45,172 nucleotides of DNA from an uncultured Collinsella sp. (GCA_902470695.1 CABRHH010000022.1:1-45172), one strand, 5' to 3'. Numbered from the stretch's first letter, positions 7,737-16,696 are shown. A program made the numbers and translations. The notes: generated by a model from the letters alone, not told the origin.

Positions 7737-8656
7737 GCCAGGTGAAGATGGCCGTCGACTTCGGCGGCGTGAAGATGAAAAACCCGATCAACACCGCGTC
7801 GGGCACGTTCGGGCAGGGTTGGCAGTTCTCCGAGTTGATGGATGTCAGTCGGCTCGGTGCCATCACGACCAAGGGCTGTGCTGCGGAGGCCTGGCCGGGC
7901 AACCCCGCCCCGCGCATGACCGAGGTGCGCGGCGGCATGATGAACTCCGTGGGCCTGCAGAACCCGGGCGTGCGCGCCTTCGCCGCCGACTACGGTCCGT
8001 GGCTCGCCGACCTCACCTCCCAAGGCACCCAGGTCATCTGCCAGGTGGCCGGCCACTCCACCGCCGAGTACGTGCATGCGCTTGAGCTGTTCTGCGAGCT
8101 GGCCCCCTGGGCCGCCGGCTTCGAGATCAACGTGAGCTGCCCCAACATCGCCGCCGGAGGCGCGGCCTGCGGCTCGACGCCCGAAGGGGCCGCCGAGGTC
8201 ATGCGCGCCTGCCGCCAGGTCACCGACCGCCCGCTCTTCGTCAAGATGGCCCCGGTGCGCGTGCCCGAGATCGCCTGCGCCCTCGAGGCCGAGGGTGCCG
8301 ACGGCCTGACGATCATCAACTCCATCTCCGGCATGGCGATCGACGTGCACACGCGCCGCTCGAAGCTCTCCAAGCCCACCGGCGGCCTGTCCGGCCCGCT
8401 GTGCCATCCCATCGCCGTGCGCATGGTGTGGGAGGCCGCGCGTGCGGTGAACATCCCCATCTGCGGCGTGGGCGGCGTCATGACCGGCGAGGATGCGGCC
8501 GAGTTCATCCTGGCTGGCGCGACCTGCGTGTCGGTTGGCATGGCGAGCTTCGTGGAGCCCGACGCCTCCGTGCGCATCCTCTCCGAGCTCGAGGCCTGGG
8601 CCGAGAGCCAGGGCGTTGCCGATATCAACGAGCTGATTGGAGCCTTCGAATGCTAG
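7733..8656 (+). CDS. pyrD: Dihydroorotate dehydrogenase, class 1B catalytic subunit
   Basis: A 307-residue TIM-barrel flavoprotein that oxidises dihydroorotate to orotate. NTASGTFGQG near the N-terminus binds FMN, INVSCPN carries the catalytic Cys of class 1 enzymes, and GLSGPLCHPIAVRMV and CGVGGVMTGEDA form the phosphate-binding end of the barrel. The Cys and the adjacent pyrK gene mark it as the NAD-dependent class 1B type, not the quinone-linked class 2. I chose the GTG at 7733 because it overlaps the pyrK stop as GTGA; an in-frame GTG at 7742 and an ATG at 7748 are possible. Its stop overlaps the pyrF start. Confidence 0.95.
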   Translation: MSQVKMAVDFGGVKMKNPINTASGTFGQGWQFSELMDVSRLGAITTKGCAAEAWPGNPAPRMTEVRGGMMNSVGLQNPGVRAFAADYGPWLADLTSQGTQVICQVAGHSTAEYVHALELFCELAPWAAGFEINVSCPNIAAGGAACGSTPEGAAEVMRACRQVTDRPLFVKMAPVRVPEIACALEAEGADGLTIINSISGMAIDVHTRRSKLSKPTGGLSGPLCHPIAVRMVWEAARAVNIPICGVGGVMTGEDAAEFILAGATCVSVGMASFVEPDASVRILSELEAWAESQGVADINELIGAFEC

Positions 8657-9387
8657 AGGCCGATGCCCGCGACCGCATCATCGTCGCCATCGACTGCGAC
8701 CGGACGCGCGCCCTGGAGCTCGCCGATGCGCTGGCCGGTCACGCCCGCTGGCTCAAGGTGGGCATGACGCTGTTCTACGCGGAGGGCCCCGCCATCGTGC
8801 AGGCCTTCACCGAGCGCGGCTTCAAGGTCTTCCTGGACCTGAAGTTCCACGACATCCCGCATCAGGTGCGCGGGGCCGCGCGTTCAGCGGCTCTCGCCGG
8901 CGCAGACCTGCTGTCCGTACACGGCTCGGGCGCCCGCGCGATGCTCACCGCCTGCCGCGAGGGCGCCGAGGCCGCCTCTGAGGTGCGCGGATGCAGGCCC
9001 AAGCTCGTGGCGATCACCGTGCTCACGAGCATGGACCAAGACGCGCTTGCCGAGGTGGGCGTCGGGGTGCCGGTGGCCGAGCAGGCTGCGCGCCTGGCGC
9101 GTTTGGCGCAGGCCAGCGGCATCGACGGTGTGGTGTGCTCGCCGCGCGAGGCCGCCGCGATGCGCGCGCTGCTGGGTGTTGACGCCCTCATCGTCACGCC
9201 GGGCGTGCGTCCGGCCGGCGCCGAGCTGGGCGACCAGGCCCGCGTGGCCACGCCCGCGCAGGCGATCGAGGCCGGCGCGAGCCATATCGTGATCGGCAGG
9301 CCCGTGACCGGCGCAGATGACCCGGTGGCTGCCTTTGAGGCGGTCGTTGAGGAGCTCTGCGGCGTGGAGACCCCATCCAGCCGGTAG
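8650..9387 (+). CDS. pyrF: Orotidine 5'-phosphate decarboxylase
   Basis: A 245-residue decarboxylase that converts OMP to UMP, the last step of the pathway. The catalytic signature DLKFHDIP is at residues 63-70 with its Lys and Asp, after the substrate strand WLKVGMTLF. The C-terminal phosphate-binding VTPGVRPAG and HIVIGRPVTGADDP segments are intact. The start ATG 8650 overlaps the pyrD stop (ATGCTAG), so translation is probably coupled. It is the last pyr gene here: orotate phosphoribosyltransferase (pyrE) and carbamoyl-phosphate synthase (carAB) must lie elsewhere. No obvious terminator follows before the mihF promoter. Confidence 0.96.
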   Translation: MLEADARDRIIVAIDCDRTRALELADALAGHARWLKVGMTLFYAEGPAIVQAFTERGFKVFLDLKFHDIPHQVRGAARSAALAGADLLSVHGSGARAMLTACREGAEAASEVRGCRPKLVAITVLTSMDQDALAEVGVGVPVAEQAARLARLAQASGIDGVVCSPREAAAMRALLGVDALIVTPGVRPAGAELGDQARVATPAQAIEAGASHIVIGRPVTGADDPVAAFEAVVEELCGVETPSSR

Positions 9388-9468
9388 GTCCTGAAGCTCC
9401 AACCTGCGCAAACAACGCGAACGTTTCGTGGATATGCGCGCGCGTGGAAACTGATAGGGCCTTTGAGC

Positions 9469-9497
9469 TTGCACTTTCATGGTGCATCGTCTAATCT
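9469..9497 (+). promoter_or_regulatory. mihF promoter
   Basis: TTGCAC (9469-9474), a 17-base spacer and TAATCT (9492-9497) lie about 90 bases before the mihF start. The spacing is ideal and both boxes are near consensus, so mihF-gmk-rpoZ-thiI probably has its own promoter besides read-through from pyrF. Confidence 0.65.
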
Positions 9498-9584
9498 ATG
9501 TGCCTGTTGAAGGTTCGGGGTGCACCTCTGTGCATGCCACCCGTATTCATTCGTTGTAGTCAAACCTAGTATTTGGAGGTTCAC

Positions 9585-9893
9585 ATGGCGCTCCCTCAGC
9601 TCACCGACGAGCAGCGCAAGGCCGCTCTCGAGAAGGCCGCCGCCGCCCGCCACGCCCGCGCCGAGCTTCGCGAGAAGATCAAGAAGGGCGAGATCACGCT
9701 CGAGTCCGTCCTCAACTCCGAGGACCCCATCGCCTCGCGCATGAAGGTCTCCACCCTGATCGAGTCCCTGCCTGGCTACGGTAAGGCCAAGGCTGCCAAG
9801 ATCATGGATGAGCTGGGCATCTCCGCCACCCGCCGTGTGCAGGGCCTGGGCGTCCGCCAGCGTGAGCAGCTCCTCGAGCAGCTCACCAAGTAA
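9585..9893 (+). CDS. mihF: Integration host factor, actinobacterial type (mIHF)
   Basis: A 102-residue nucleoid protein that binds and bends DNA, found in Actinobacteria and unrelated in fold to the two-subunit proteobacterial IHF. The N-terminal half is a long charged helix (QRKAALEKAAAARHARAEL); the C-terminal half is a helix-two-turns-helix fold with PGYGKAKAAKIMDELGI, the DNA-backbone-binding part. The start is ATG 9585 after TTGGAGG; an upstream in-frame TTG at 9573 lies inside that site. The link to gmk and rpoZ is a well-known actinobacterial arrangement, which supports both the call and the taxonomic guess. In related species the protein is essential and affects nucleoid shape and gene expression. 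Confidence 0.92.
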   Translation: MALPQLTDEQRKAALEKAAAARHARAELREKIKKGEITLESVLNSEDPIASRMKVSTLIESLPGYGKAKAAKIMDELGISATRRVQGLGVRQREQLLEQLTK

Positions 9894-10463
9894 GTGAGCT
9901 CCATCGAGCCAAAGCTCTTTGTGATTTCCGGGCCGTCAGGCGCAGGGAAGGGGACGCTCGTCGCGCGCGTGCGCGAGCGTCGTCACGACCTGGGCCTGAC
10001 GGTTTCCGCTACCACGAGGGAGCCTCGTGCCGGCGAGGTCGATGGCGTCAACTACCACTTCCTGTCCGATGAGGAGTTCTCCCGTCGGGTGGAGGCCGGT
10101 GCCTTCGTTGAATGGGCGCAGGTGCACAACCACCGTTATGGCACGCTGGCCAGCGAGGTCGATCGCAACCTCGCCACCGGGCGCTCGCTCATCCTGGAGA
10201 TCGACGTCCAGGGTGCGCTGGCGGTGCGCGAGCGTTTTCCCGATGCGGTCCTCATCTTCATCGAGCCCCCGTCGCTCGAGGAGCTGCGCGCCCGCCTGAT
10301 CGGCCGCGGTTCCGAGACCCCCGCATCGCTTGAGCTGCGCATGGCGAACGCCGAGCGCGAGCTTGCGCTGGCTGGCTCCTATAACGAGGTCATCGTCAAC
10401 GACGACCTCACCCGCGCCACCGACGAGCTGCTTGCCGTCCTGCAACGCTATGAAAGGATCTGA
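9894..10463 (+). CDS. gmk: Guanylate kinase
   Basis: A 189-residue P-loop kinase that phosphorylates GMP to GDP with ATP. The Walker A loop GPSGAGKG is at residues 13-20. TTREPRAGEVDGVNYHFLS is the GMP-binding domain with its Arg and Tyr contacts, and the lid Arg residues lie in RLIGRGSET. The GTG start directly follows the mihF TAA with no gap, and its ribosome binding site must lie inside the end of mihF (GAGCAGCTC is the only weak candidate), so coupled translation is likely. Length is slightly short of the common 200-210 but no motif is missing. Confidence 0.95.
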   Translation: MSSIEPKLFVISGPSGAGKGTLVARVRERRHDLGLTVSATTREPRAGEVDGVNYHFLSDEEFSRRVEAGAFVEWAQVHNHRYGTLASEVDRNLATGRSLILEIDVQGALAVRERFPDAVLIFIEPPSLEELRARLIGRGSETPASLELRMANAERELALAGSYNEVIVNDDLTRATDELLAVLQRYERI

Positions 10464-10469
10464 TCTTCC

Positions 10470-10754
10470 GTGTCAGTCGTGAAACCCCGTATCGATGACC
10501 TGCTGGACAAGACGGACCACAACCGCTTTTTGCTGGCCGCTCTCGCCTCCAAGCGCGCGTGCGACATCAACAACATGCTTCGCGGTCAGCACAGCCGTGT
10601 GCTCGCAGTGCAGGATGTGGACGACATCACCATCGCCCTGTCCGGCAAGGACACCATCTCCATGGCCATGGAGGAGATCGTCGACGGCAGCATCTCCTAT
10701 GACGAGCAGCGCTATGAGACGGCGCTCGGCCATGTGACCCCGCGGGAAGCCTAA
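10470..10754 (+). CDS. rpoZ: RNA polymerase omega subunit
   Basis: A 94-residue protein that wraps the beta' C-terminus and helps assemble RNA polymerase. The N-terminal PRIDDLLDKTDHNRFLLAALASKRA matches the family core, in which the short helix followed by a Lys/Arg-Ala pair contacts beta'. The usual second half (KPVTIALEEI) appears as KDTISMAMEEIVDGSISY. GTG start at 10470, six bases after the gmk stop, with AAAGGA upstream inside gmk. Its place between gmk and a nucleotide or cofactor gene is conserved in many Gram-positive bacteria. Confidence 0.9.
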   Translation: MSVVKPRIDDLLDKTDHNRFLLAALASKRACDINNMLRGQHSRVLAVQDVDDITIALSGKDTISMAMEEIVDGSISYDEQRYETALGHVTPREA

Positions 10755-10758
10755 ACGC

Positions 10759-12042
10759 ATGGCGAGCCGCGTATGCCTGGTCCATTACCACGAGATCGGG
10801 CTGAAAGGAAAGAACCGCGCCCGGTTCGAGCGCGCGCTCATGGATGCACTGAAGGCGGCTTTGGCCGCCTTTTCCGTGGCGACCGTCACGCGCATCTCCG
10901 GGCACATCCTGGTGAGCTTCTCCGTTGCGGGCGAAGCGGAGCGCGCGTTTGACCTCATCGCGCGCGTGCCGGGAGTGGCGCGCGTGTCGCTGGCGTTTCA
11001 TACGAACCGCGAGCCCGCCGAGTACCATGCGGCGGCGATCAAGGCGCTGGCGGAGTTCGGTAGCTTCGAGAGCTTCAAGGTGGCAGCGCACCGTTCGAAT
11101 ACCGACTACGAGCTCACGAGCATGGACCTGAACCGCCAGGTGGGCGAGGCGCTATGCTTGGCATATCCGGACAAGAAGGTCCAGATGCGCGACCCGGACG
11201 CCTGCGTGCATGTGCTGGTGGTCCAAGGCAGCGTCTACGTGTACGCCAAGAGCGTGCGCGGCGTGGGCGGCCTGCCTCAGGGCAGCGCCGGCAAGGTCGT
11301 GACGCTGCTGTCCTCCGGTATCGACTCGCCGGTGGCCACGTGGCTGCTTGCGCGCCGCGGGGCCGTGTGCGTGCCCGTGCACTTCTCCGGACGCCCGCAG
11401 ACGGCCGACACGAGCGAGTACCTGTGCCAGGACATCATCGAGGCGCTGGCGCCCGCGGTCCAGGTGGGCCGCCTGTACGTGGTCCCCTTCGGCGACTGCC
11501 AGCGCCAGATCTCGCTTGCGTGCCCCAGCGACCTGCGTGTCATCATGTACCGGCGCGTCATGTACGCCGTGGCCGAGCGCATCGCGCGGATCGAGGGCGC
11601 CAAGGCGATCGTGACGGGCGAGTCGCTCGGCCAGGTGGCCTCGCAGACCCTCGAGAACATCATGGCGGTCAACGAGGTCGTGGACATGCCGGTCTTTCGC
11701 CCGCTGATCGGCTCGGATAAGCAGGAGATCATCGCTCGCGCGCAGCAGATCGGCACCTACGACATCTCCACGCAGACCGCTCCGGATTGCTGCACGCTGT
11801 TCATGCCCCGGCGTCCGGAAACGCACGCCAAGCTCGATGCCGTGCACGCCGCGTGGGAGCTCATCGACCACGAGGCGATGATCGATGAGCTTGTCGAGCA
11901 TGTCGAGTACATCGATTTCGACGCGCCGGTCTATCATCGGCCGAAACAGATGAAGCGCCGCCATGCCGCGCTCGCGCCGCGCGATGTGCGTCCCTCGGTG
12001 CAGGCCTCTTGTGCGGCAGAGGGTGCATCTGCGGAGCTGTAA
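10759..12042 (+). CDS. thiI: tRNA 4-thiouridine synthase / sulfur transferase ThiI
   Basis: A 427-residue enzyme that activates uridine 8 of tRNA with ATP and replaces its oxygen with sulfur; in some bacteria it also feeds sulfur to thiamine synthesis. The N-terminus carries a ferredoxin-like and THUMP domain (HYHEIGLKGKNRARFE, then the RNA-binding segment to about residue 170). The PP-loop ATP site is LLSSGIDSPVA at about residue 180. AIVTGESLGQVASQTLENI is the adenylation-domain hallmark, and a Cys pair is in PDCCTLFMP. No rhodanese domain is present, as in Bacillus ThiI, so an external cysteine desulfurase must supply the sulfur. The start lies four bases after the rpoZ stop. Confidence 0.94.
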   Translation: MASRVCLVHYHEIGLKGKNRARFERALMDALKAALAAFSVATVTRISGHILVSFSVAGEAERAFDLIARVPGVARVSLAFHTNREPAEYHAAAIKALAEFGSFESFKVAAHRSNTDYELTSMDLNRQVGEALCLAYPDKKVQMRDPDACVHVLVVQGSVYVYAKSVRGVGGLPQGSAGKVVTLLSSGIDSPVATWLLARRGAVCVPVHFSGRPQTADTSEYLCQDIIEALAPAVQVGRLYVVPFGDCQRQISLACPSDLRVIMYRRVMYAVAERIARIEGAKAIVTGESLGQVASQTLENIMAVNEVVDMPVFRPLIGSDKQEIIARAQQIGTYDISTQTAPDCCTLFMPRRPETHAKLDAVHAAWELIDHEAMIDELVEHVEYIDFDAPVYHRPKQMKRRHAALAPRDVRPSVQASCAAEGASAEL

Positions 12043-12508
12043 GGGTTCTCGCCTGCTCGCGTGCGTGCAGGGACGGCTGCCCGCGTCCGCGGTTTCCGGA
12101 TCGCGCTGCGGGGGCGTGGAGCCGTTATCCGGTTGCATGGTTTCGCATCCGCCGGGTTGCGGCAGGCATCGGTTATTGGTGCCTGCCGCGCGCGGTTGCC
12201 GGTTCTTGCTGCATGCGGTTGCCTGTACGTGCCGGCATGTGCACAGGTTCCGTTTTTGCTTCGCTGAAAAGAGCCTACTTGTGTCGATGGCGCAGGCGGG
12301 CTCTTTTTCGTGTTCATCGTTCTCGCAGGTAGAAGCGTTGTTGATGGAGAGTCTGTGGAGGGCTTGCGGCGCATGGTGCGGCTGCGTGAGGCCGATGGCC
12401 TGCCCGATTTAGATGAGGGCGGGAAATCTGTAAGGTCATGCATTCCGGATTTGGATTGATGCTCCCAGCGCGCGTGGCGCCTGCAACCATAGAGGTGGAG
12501 GTGGTTGC
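12043..12508. other. 466-base gap with several hairpins, no supported gene
   Basis: No open frame here looks like a protein. Besides the terminator at 12267-12308, the stretch 12050-12265 contains CCTGC (12052-12056) against GCAGG (12067-12071) and a 7-bp stem GCAGGCA (12162-12168) against TGCCTGC (12180-12186). GGTTGC occurs four times at uneven spacing between 12131 and 12215. It could hold a small RNA or just be GC-rich spacer. A good ribosome binding site, GAGGTGGAGGTGG, precedes comEA. Confidence 0.4.
12267..12308 (+). terminator. terminator after thiI, possibly two-way
   Basis: AAAAGAGCC (12267-12275) can pair with GGCTCTTTTT (12299-12308), with further pairing of CCT and AGG inside. 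The plus strand ends in a run of T and the minus strand also reads into TTTT, so it could work in both directions. Confidence 0.6.
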
Positions 12509-13234
12509 ATGGCACAGGTGCATGAACACGAGGGGCTGCTGGAGCGTCTGCAGCATCTGCTGCGGCAACGCCCTGTCGCCGTGGCGGCGGTGGCACTGCT
12601 GGTGGGCGGGTGCGTGGGCGCGGCGCTGTGCGGCGCGGGTCAAGCTGCGGGAGAACAGGGCGTGGTGCTCGAACGTGGATCGGCTGATGCGGCAGGGGAT
12701 GCAAAAGCGTCTCAGACCGGCGGCGATGATGCTGACGGGCGCGCAGATGAGGGTTCGGATGGTGGCGGATCGGCGGATGCCGGGCGCGAGGAGCCGATTG
12801 TGGTCGATGTTGCCGGTGCGGTGGCGACGCCGGGGGTATTCGAGCTGCCCGATGGATCCCGTGTGCAGGATGCAATCGCGGCGGCGGGCGGCCTCGCGGC
12901 TGATGCCGACCCCTCCAGTGTGAATCGCGCGGCGCCTGTCGCCGACGGCCAGCAGGTGTATATCCCGCGTGCGGGTGAGACGCCAGCGGCTGCGCAGGGG
13001 ACAGGCACCGCGCCTACGGGAGGGGCCGAGGCGGCTGCATCGGGCCTTGTCAACATCAATTCCGCCACGGCCGAGGAGCTGGACGCCCTGCCGGGCGTGG
13101 GACCCTCGACCGCCCAGGCGATCATCGAGGACCGGGAGGCGAACGGTCCGTTTGCCGCGGTTGAGGACCTCATGCGCGTAAGCGGTATCGGCGAGAAGAA
13201 ATTCGAGAAGCTCAAGGCGTCCATATGCGTGTAG
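12509..13234 (+). CDS. comEA: ComEA, competence DNA receptor
   Basis: A 241-residue membrane-anchored DNA-binding protein that takes up double-stranded DNA at the cell surface and passes it to ComEC. One transmembrane segment lies at about residues 23-43, followed by a disordered acidic/Gly spacer. A SLBB domain begins at IVVDVAGAVATPGVFELPDG (about 95-115). The C-terminus has two helix-hairpin-helix motifs, VNINSATAEELDALPGVGPSTAQAII and FAAVEDLMRVSGIGEKKFEKL, the DNA-binding part. It overlaps comEC by ten bases, the classical comE arrangement. The start ATG follows a strong GAGGTGG site. Confidence 0.93.
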   Translation: MAQVHEHEGLLERLQHLLRQRPVAVAAVALLVGGCVGAALCGAGQAAGEQGVVLERGSADAAGDAKASQTGGDDADGRADEGSDGGGSADAGREEPIVVDVAGAVATPGVFELPDGSRVQDAIAAAGGLAADADPSSVNRAAPVADGQQVYIPRAGETPAAAQGTGTAPTGGAEAAASGLVNINSATAEELDALPGVGPSTAQAIIEDREANGPFAAVEDLMRVSGIGEKKFEKLKASICV

Positions 13235-15555
13235 AGGCAGACGAGCTGCCATGCCGTCCGTATCTGCCACCCTCGTTTGCGGGATGCGCGGCCGCTCTGC
13301 TTGTTGCGTGGTTCGTGCTCGCCGGCGCGTGGGACGCCCGCTCGGTGGATGGCTGGCACGTCGATGCGCCGCAGGCCCGTATCGTGCTGAGCGCAGGCGC
13401 ATGTGCGATGTTGCTTGCAGGCGCGCTGGTATGCCATCGCGCGGCGAGGCGAGGAGAGCGGTTTGCCCGGCTTGCCCGATGGCTCGGCTGGGCGGGCGCC
13501 ATGGGGTTGCTGTCGCTTGCATCGAGCGCCTTGTGGGTTCAGGGGTGGAACGGGCGCGCCGCGGCGGTGCGGGGGCGAGCCGCCAGCTCGTTCGAGCTCG
13601 CGATGCGTGGGGATGCGAGCGCGAGTGCGTACGGGGTGTCGGCGACGGCGGAGCTCCATGACGGGGAGCACGGATGCGCGGCCGCGGTGCGCGCGACCGC
13701 CGACGAGGAGCTGGCGTCCGGCGAGCGGCTGCGCGTGACGGGGCAGCTGGAAGCGCTGGATGCGAGCGACTGGGGCCGAAGCCGCTTCATGAAGGGCGAA
13801 GTTGGCTCCCTGCGCATTCGGCGGGTGCTCGAACGCATGCCGACAGCGTCGGGCGATGCGGTCGCAGGGATCCGGAGCGAGGCGCTCGAGCGCATCGCTC
13901 CGGATGGGTCGGATGGCCGTGCGCTGATCGCCGGGGTGGTGTGCGGTCGCACGACCGAGCTTGCGCAGACGGAGGCGAACGACCTGTTCGCGCGCTGCGG
14001 GCTGTCGCATCTGGTGGCGGTTTCGGGAAGCCACCTCGCCTACATCGCGGTGCTGCTGCAGGCGGTGCTGGGCGCGCTGGGTGCGGTCCGGGCGCGGCGC
14101 ATGGCGGCGCTGGTCATAACCATGGGGCTGTATGTGCTGTTTACCGGTGGTGCGGCGTCTGCAGTGCGATCGGTGGTGATGGTCGTGTGCTCGTATGCCT
14201 CGCTGCTCGGGGGCCGTAGGTCCCATGCGCTATCAGGGTTGTCGCTCACGGCGTGCGCGCTGGTGGCGCTCGATCCGGGCATCGCGTTCGACCTGGGTTT
14301 TCAGCTCTCGGCGGCAAGCGTCCTGTTCATCCTGGTCTTCGGGCGCTATGCGGTGTGGCTGTTACGACGCCTCGGTCTACCGCGGGCGGTTGCCGATCCG
14401 CTCGCGCTCACGCTGGTTGCCCAGTGGGCCACCTGTCCGCTGACGCTTCCGGTGTTCGGCCAGCTCTCGCTGATCGCGCCGATTGCCAACCTCGTTGCCG
14501 GTCCGCTGATGACGGCGCTGCTTGTCGTGGGGTTGCTGACGGTTCCGGTGGCCACGGCGGTCCCTGCCCTCGCGGGCCTCCTTGCCGCCCCGGAAGGATT
14601 GGCGAACGCGTCGATATTCGCTGCCCGCGTCCTAGGCGACCTTCCGTTTGCCGCCGTGGCAGTGCAGGCGCAGCCCTGGCAGCTGATCGCGCCCTATGCG
14701 GCGGCCCTCGCGGTGTACGCGTTTTGGCGCCCGTGGCGTGCATGGCAGCTGCGCGCGGCGCTCGCCATAGCGCTTGGTGCGGTGGGTGTGCATGTTGCCC
14801 GCTGGTGCCTGTTCGCCCCGCCTGCCGTCACCGTGCTCGATGTGGGTCAAGCCGATGCCATCCTGGTGCGCGACGGGTCGAAGACCCTGCTGGTCGATGC
14901 CGGGGTGGACGAGCAGGCGGCGGTCGCCCTTGCACGCAACCACGTGTTCGCGCTCGATGCCGTTGTCATCACGCATTGGGACCGCGATCACTGGGGCGGC
15001 CTTCCCGCGATCCTGCAGACCGTTCCGGTGGGAAGGCTGGTGGTGGCCGAGGGGGCGGCGCGCGCCATGCCCGAGGAGGTGCGCACCTCGTTTACGGGCG
15101 AGGTCGTCGAAGTGGGTGCGGGCGATCTTCTCAGGGCCGGGGGCTTCGCGTGCCGTGTGGTGTGGCCGCGTGAGGCGGTTGCAGGGGAGCAGAACGGTGA
15201 GTCGGTGTGCCTGGATGTTGTCTATGACGAGGGCGGCAGGCGGCTTCGCGCGCTGCTGACCGGCGACACCGAGCTCGATGCGGAGCGGATCTATGCGCAG
15301 GAGGTGGGGGATATCGATATGCTGAAAGTGGGGCATCACGGGTCGAAGATTTCGGTTGACCTGCCCCTGCTGGAGGCGCTCGATCCCGAAATCGCGGTCG
15401 CAAGCGCCGGGGAGGGGAACTCCTATGGGCATCCGAGTGCAGCGTGCACCGATGCGGTCGAGGCGTACGGAGCCCGGTTCGCCTGCACGATGGAGGTGGG
15501 CGATGTGATTGTGGCGCCCGGGGATGCGGGGGCGGCGGTGTCGTATGGCCGCTGA
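13225..15555 (+). CDS. comEC: ComEC/Rec2 DNA-uptake channel with metallo-beta-lactamase domain
   Basis: A 776-residue polytopic protein that forms the channel for single-stranded DNA entry in natural transformation. Two N-terminal transmembrane segments enclose an extracytoplasmic DUF4131/OB-like domain. The ComEC competence domain follows, with LIAGVVCGRTTEL, then FARCGLSHLVAVSGSHL, the family's signature, and seven or more further membrane spans. The C-terminal 260 residues are a metallo-beta-lactamase-like nuclease domain: VLDVGQADAILVRDG, then THWDRDHWGG with the metal-binding His/Asp set, TGDTELDAE and VGHHGSK. All three parts are present, so the protein should be functional. It directly follows comEA. 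Confidence 0.95.
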   Translation: MRVEADELPCRPYLPPSFAGCAAALLVAWFVLAGAWDARSVDGWHVDAPQARIVLSAGACAMLLAGALVCHRAARRGERFARLARWLGWAGAMGLLSLASSALWVQGWNGRAAAVRGRAASSFELAMRGDASASAYGVSATAELHDGEHGCAAAVRATADEELASGERLRVTGQLEALDASDWGRSRFMKGEVGSLRIRRVLERMPTASGDAVAGIRSEALERIAPDGSDGRALIAGVVCGRTTELAQTEANDLFARCGLSHLVAVSGSHLAYIAVLLQAVLGALGAVRARRMAALVITMGLYVLFTGGAASAVRSVVMVVCSYASLLGGRRSHALSGLSLTACALVALDPGIAFDLGFQLSAASVLFILVFGRYAVWLLRRLGLPRAVADPLALTLVAQWATCPLTLPVFGQLSLIAPIANLVAGPLMTALLVVGLLTVPVATAVPALAGLLAAPEGLANASIFAARVLGDLPFAAVAVQAQPWQLIAPYAAALAVYAFWRPWRAWQLRAALAIALGAVGVHVARWCLFAPPAVTVLDVGQADAILVRDGSKTLLVDAGVDEQAAVALARNHVFALDAVVITHWDRDHWGGLPAILQTVPVGRLVVAEGAARAMPEEVRTSFTGEVVEVGAGDLLRAGGFACRVVWPREAVAGEQNGESVCLDVVYDEGGRRLRALLTGDTELDAERIYAQEVGDIDMLKVGHHGSKISVDLPLLEALDPEIAVASAGEGNSYGHPSAACTDAVEAYGARFACTMEVGDVIVAPGDAGAAVSYGR

Positions 15556-15651
15556 GTTGTGCGGGCGTGCGGCTGCTCCTGACGGTAGAATGTATGAGAT
15601 GCCGCACGCACGGCATACGCGATGGACTGTCGAGAGAAGGGGCGCGAACAG

Positions 15652-16617
15652 ATGGCACAGGCGGAGCTGCTTCCTGCGTATCTCATCGTGGGTGCCGATG
15701 AGTTCAAGCGCTCGAATGCGCTCGACCGCATGCGGGCCCGTCTCGAGGAAAGCGGCATGTCGGCATTCAACCTCGATGAGCGCGACATGACCAAGGACCC
15801 GCAGATCGATGACATCATCGCATCGCTCAACACCTTCCCCATGGGTGCTCCGTTCAGGCTCGTGATCCTGCACGGGTGCGACAAACTTCCCAAGGCGGTA
15901 AGCGAACCGCTTGTGAGCTACCTGGCGAATCCGGCTCCCTCGACGGTGTGCCTGCTGGAGGCAGGTAGCCTGGCCAAGAACACGCGGCTGTACAAGGCCG
16001 TGGCGAAGATCGGGCCCAAGGCCGTGGTGGATTGCGCGCCGAAAAAGGCATGGGAGATGCCCCGGCAGGTTGTGGCGATGGCGCGTGCGCACGGCAAGGC
16101 CATGGACCTGCCTGCCGCCGAGGAGCTCGTCTCGCGCGCGGGCGATAACAGCCGCATGCTCGATAACGAATTGAAGAAGCTCGCCGCCATGGTGGACGGT
16201 CCTGCGATTTCGCTGGCGGATGTCGAGCGCCTGGTGATGCGCACCGCCGAGGTGAAGCCGTGGGATTTGCTGAACGCGGTGGCAGCGCGGGACCTTCCGC
16301 GTGCGCTCGAGCTACTGGAGCTGCAGCCGGAGCGCAGCGAGATCCGCCTATGGTCGCTGCTGGTGGGTCGTATCCGTGAGCTGATCGTTGCCAAGGCGCT
16401 CGACGCGCGCGGGCAGGGTCGCGAGCTCGCCGCGACCCTCGGCGTGCAATCCTGGCAGGTCAAAAACCATCTGGGATGGGCGCGTCGCTGGTCGATGCCG
16501 GCGCTGGTCGATGCCTTGGGCGCCGCTGCCGAGGTCGAGGTCGCCCTCAAGGGCTCGCGCGACAGCCAGCTTGCCTTGCGCATGTGGATTACCGAGATGC
16601 TGCGTGCCGCATCGTAG
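15652..16617 (+). CDS. holA: DNA polymerase III delta subunit
   Basis: A 321-residue clamp-loader subunit that opens the sliding clamp. LIVGADEFKRSNALDRMRARL is the N-terminal AAA-like domain start. Domain I ends in VCLLEAGSLAKNTRLYKAV, and the C-terminal helical collar includes NSRMLDNELKKLAAMV and AVAARDLPRALELLEL, typical of the family. The Walker A loop is degenerate, as expected for delta. The open frame begins at ATG 15622, but ATG 15652 sits nine bases after GAGAGAAGGGG and gives a normal N-terminus. A -10-like TAGAAT occurs near 15585 without a clear -35. comEC-holA-rpsT is a common Gram-positive gene order. Confidence 0.9.
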   Translation: MAQAELLPAYLIVGADEFKRSNALDRMRARLEESGMSAFNLDERDMTKDPQIDDIIASLNTFPMGAPFRLVILHGCDKLPKAVSEPLVSYLANPAPSTVCLLEAGSLAKNTRLYKAVAKIGPKAVVDCAPKKAWEMPRQVVAMARAHGKAMDLPAAEELVSRAGDNSRMLDNELKKLAAMVDGPAISLADVERLVMRTAEVKPWDLLNAVAARDLPRALELLELQPERSEIRLWSLLVGRIRELIVAKALDARGQGRELAATLGVQSWQVKNHLGWARRWSMPALVDALGAAAEVEVALKGSRDSQLALRMWITEMLRAAS

Positions 16618-16668
16618 CGGCCGGTGTGGAATTTCGTGCGCGGCCAGCGAATAAATGCTGCTCGCCAG

Positions 16669-16696
16669 TTGCGCTTGCAGAGCCGCATGATATACT
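16669..16696 (+). promoter_or_regulatory. rpsT promoter
   Basis: TTGCGC (16669-16674), a 16-base spacer and TATACT (16691-16696) precede rpsT by about 80 bases. Both boxes are near consensus. Confidence 0.7.

Noticed and set aside
12314..14226. Long minus-strand frames opposite comEA-comEC
   Set aside because: Arg/Pro/Ala-rich translations without a recognisable domain; comEA and comEC are clear on the plus strand.
15622..15651. Longer HolA start at ATG 15622
   Set aside because: The GAGAGAAGGGG site lies behind that ATG and at the right distance from ATG 15652.
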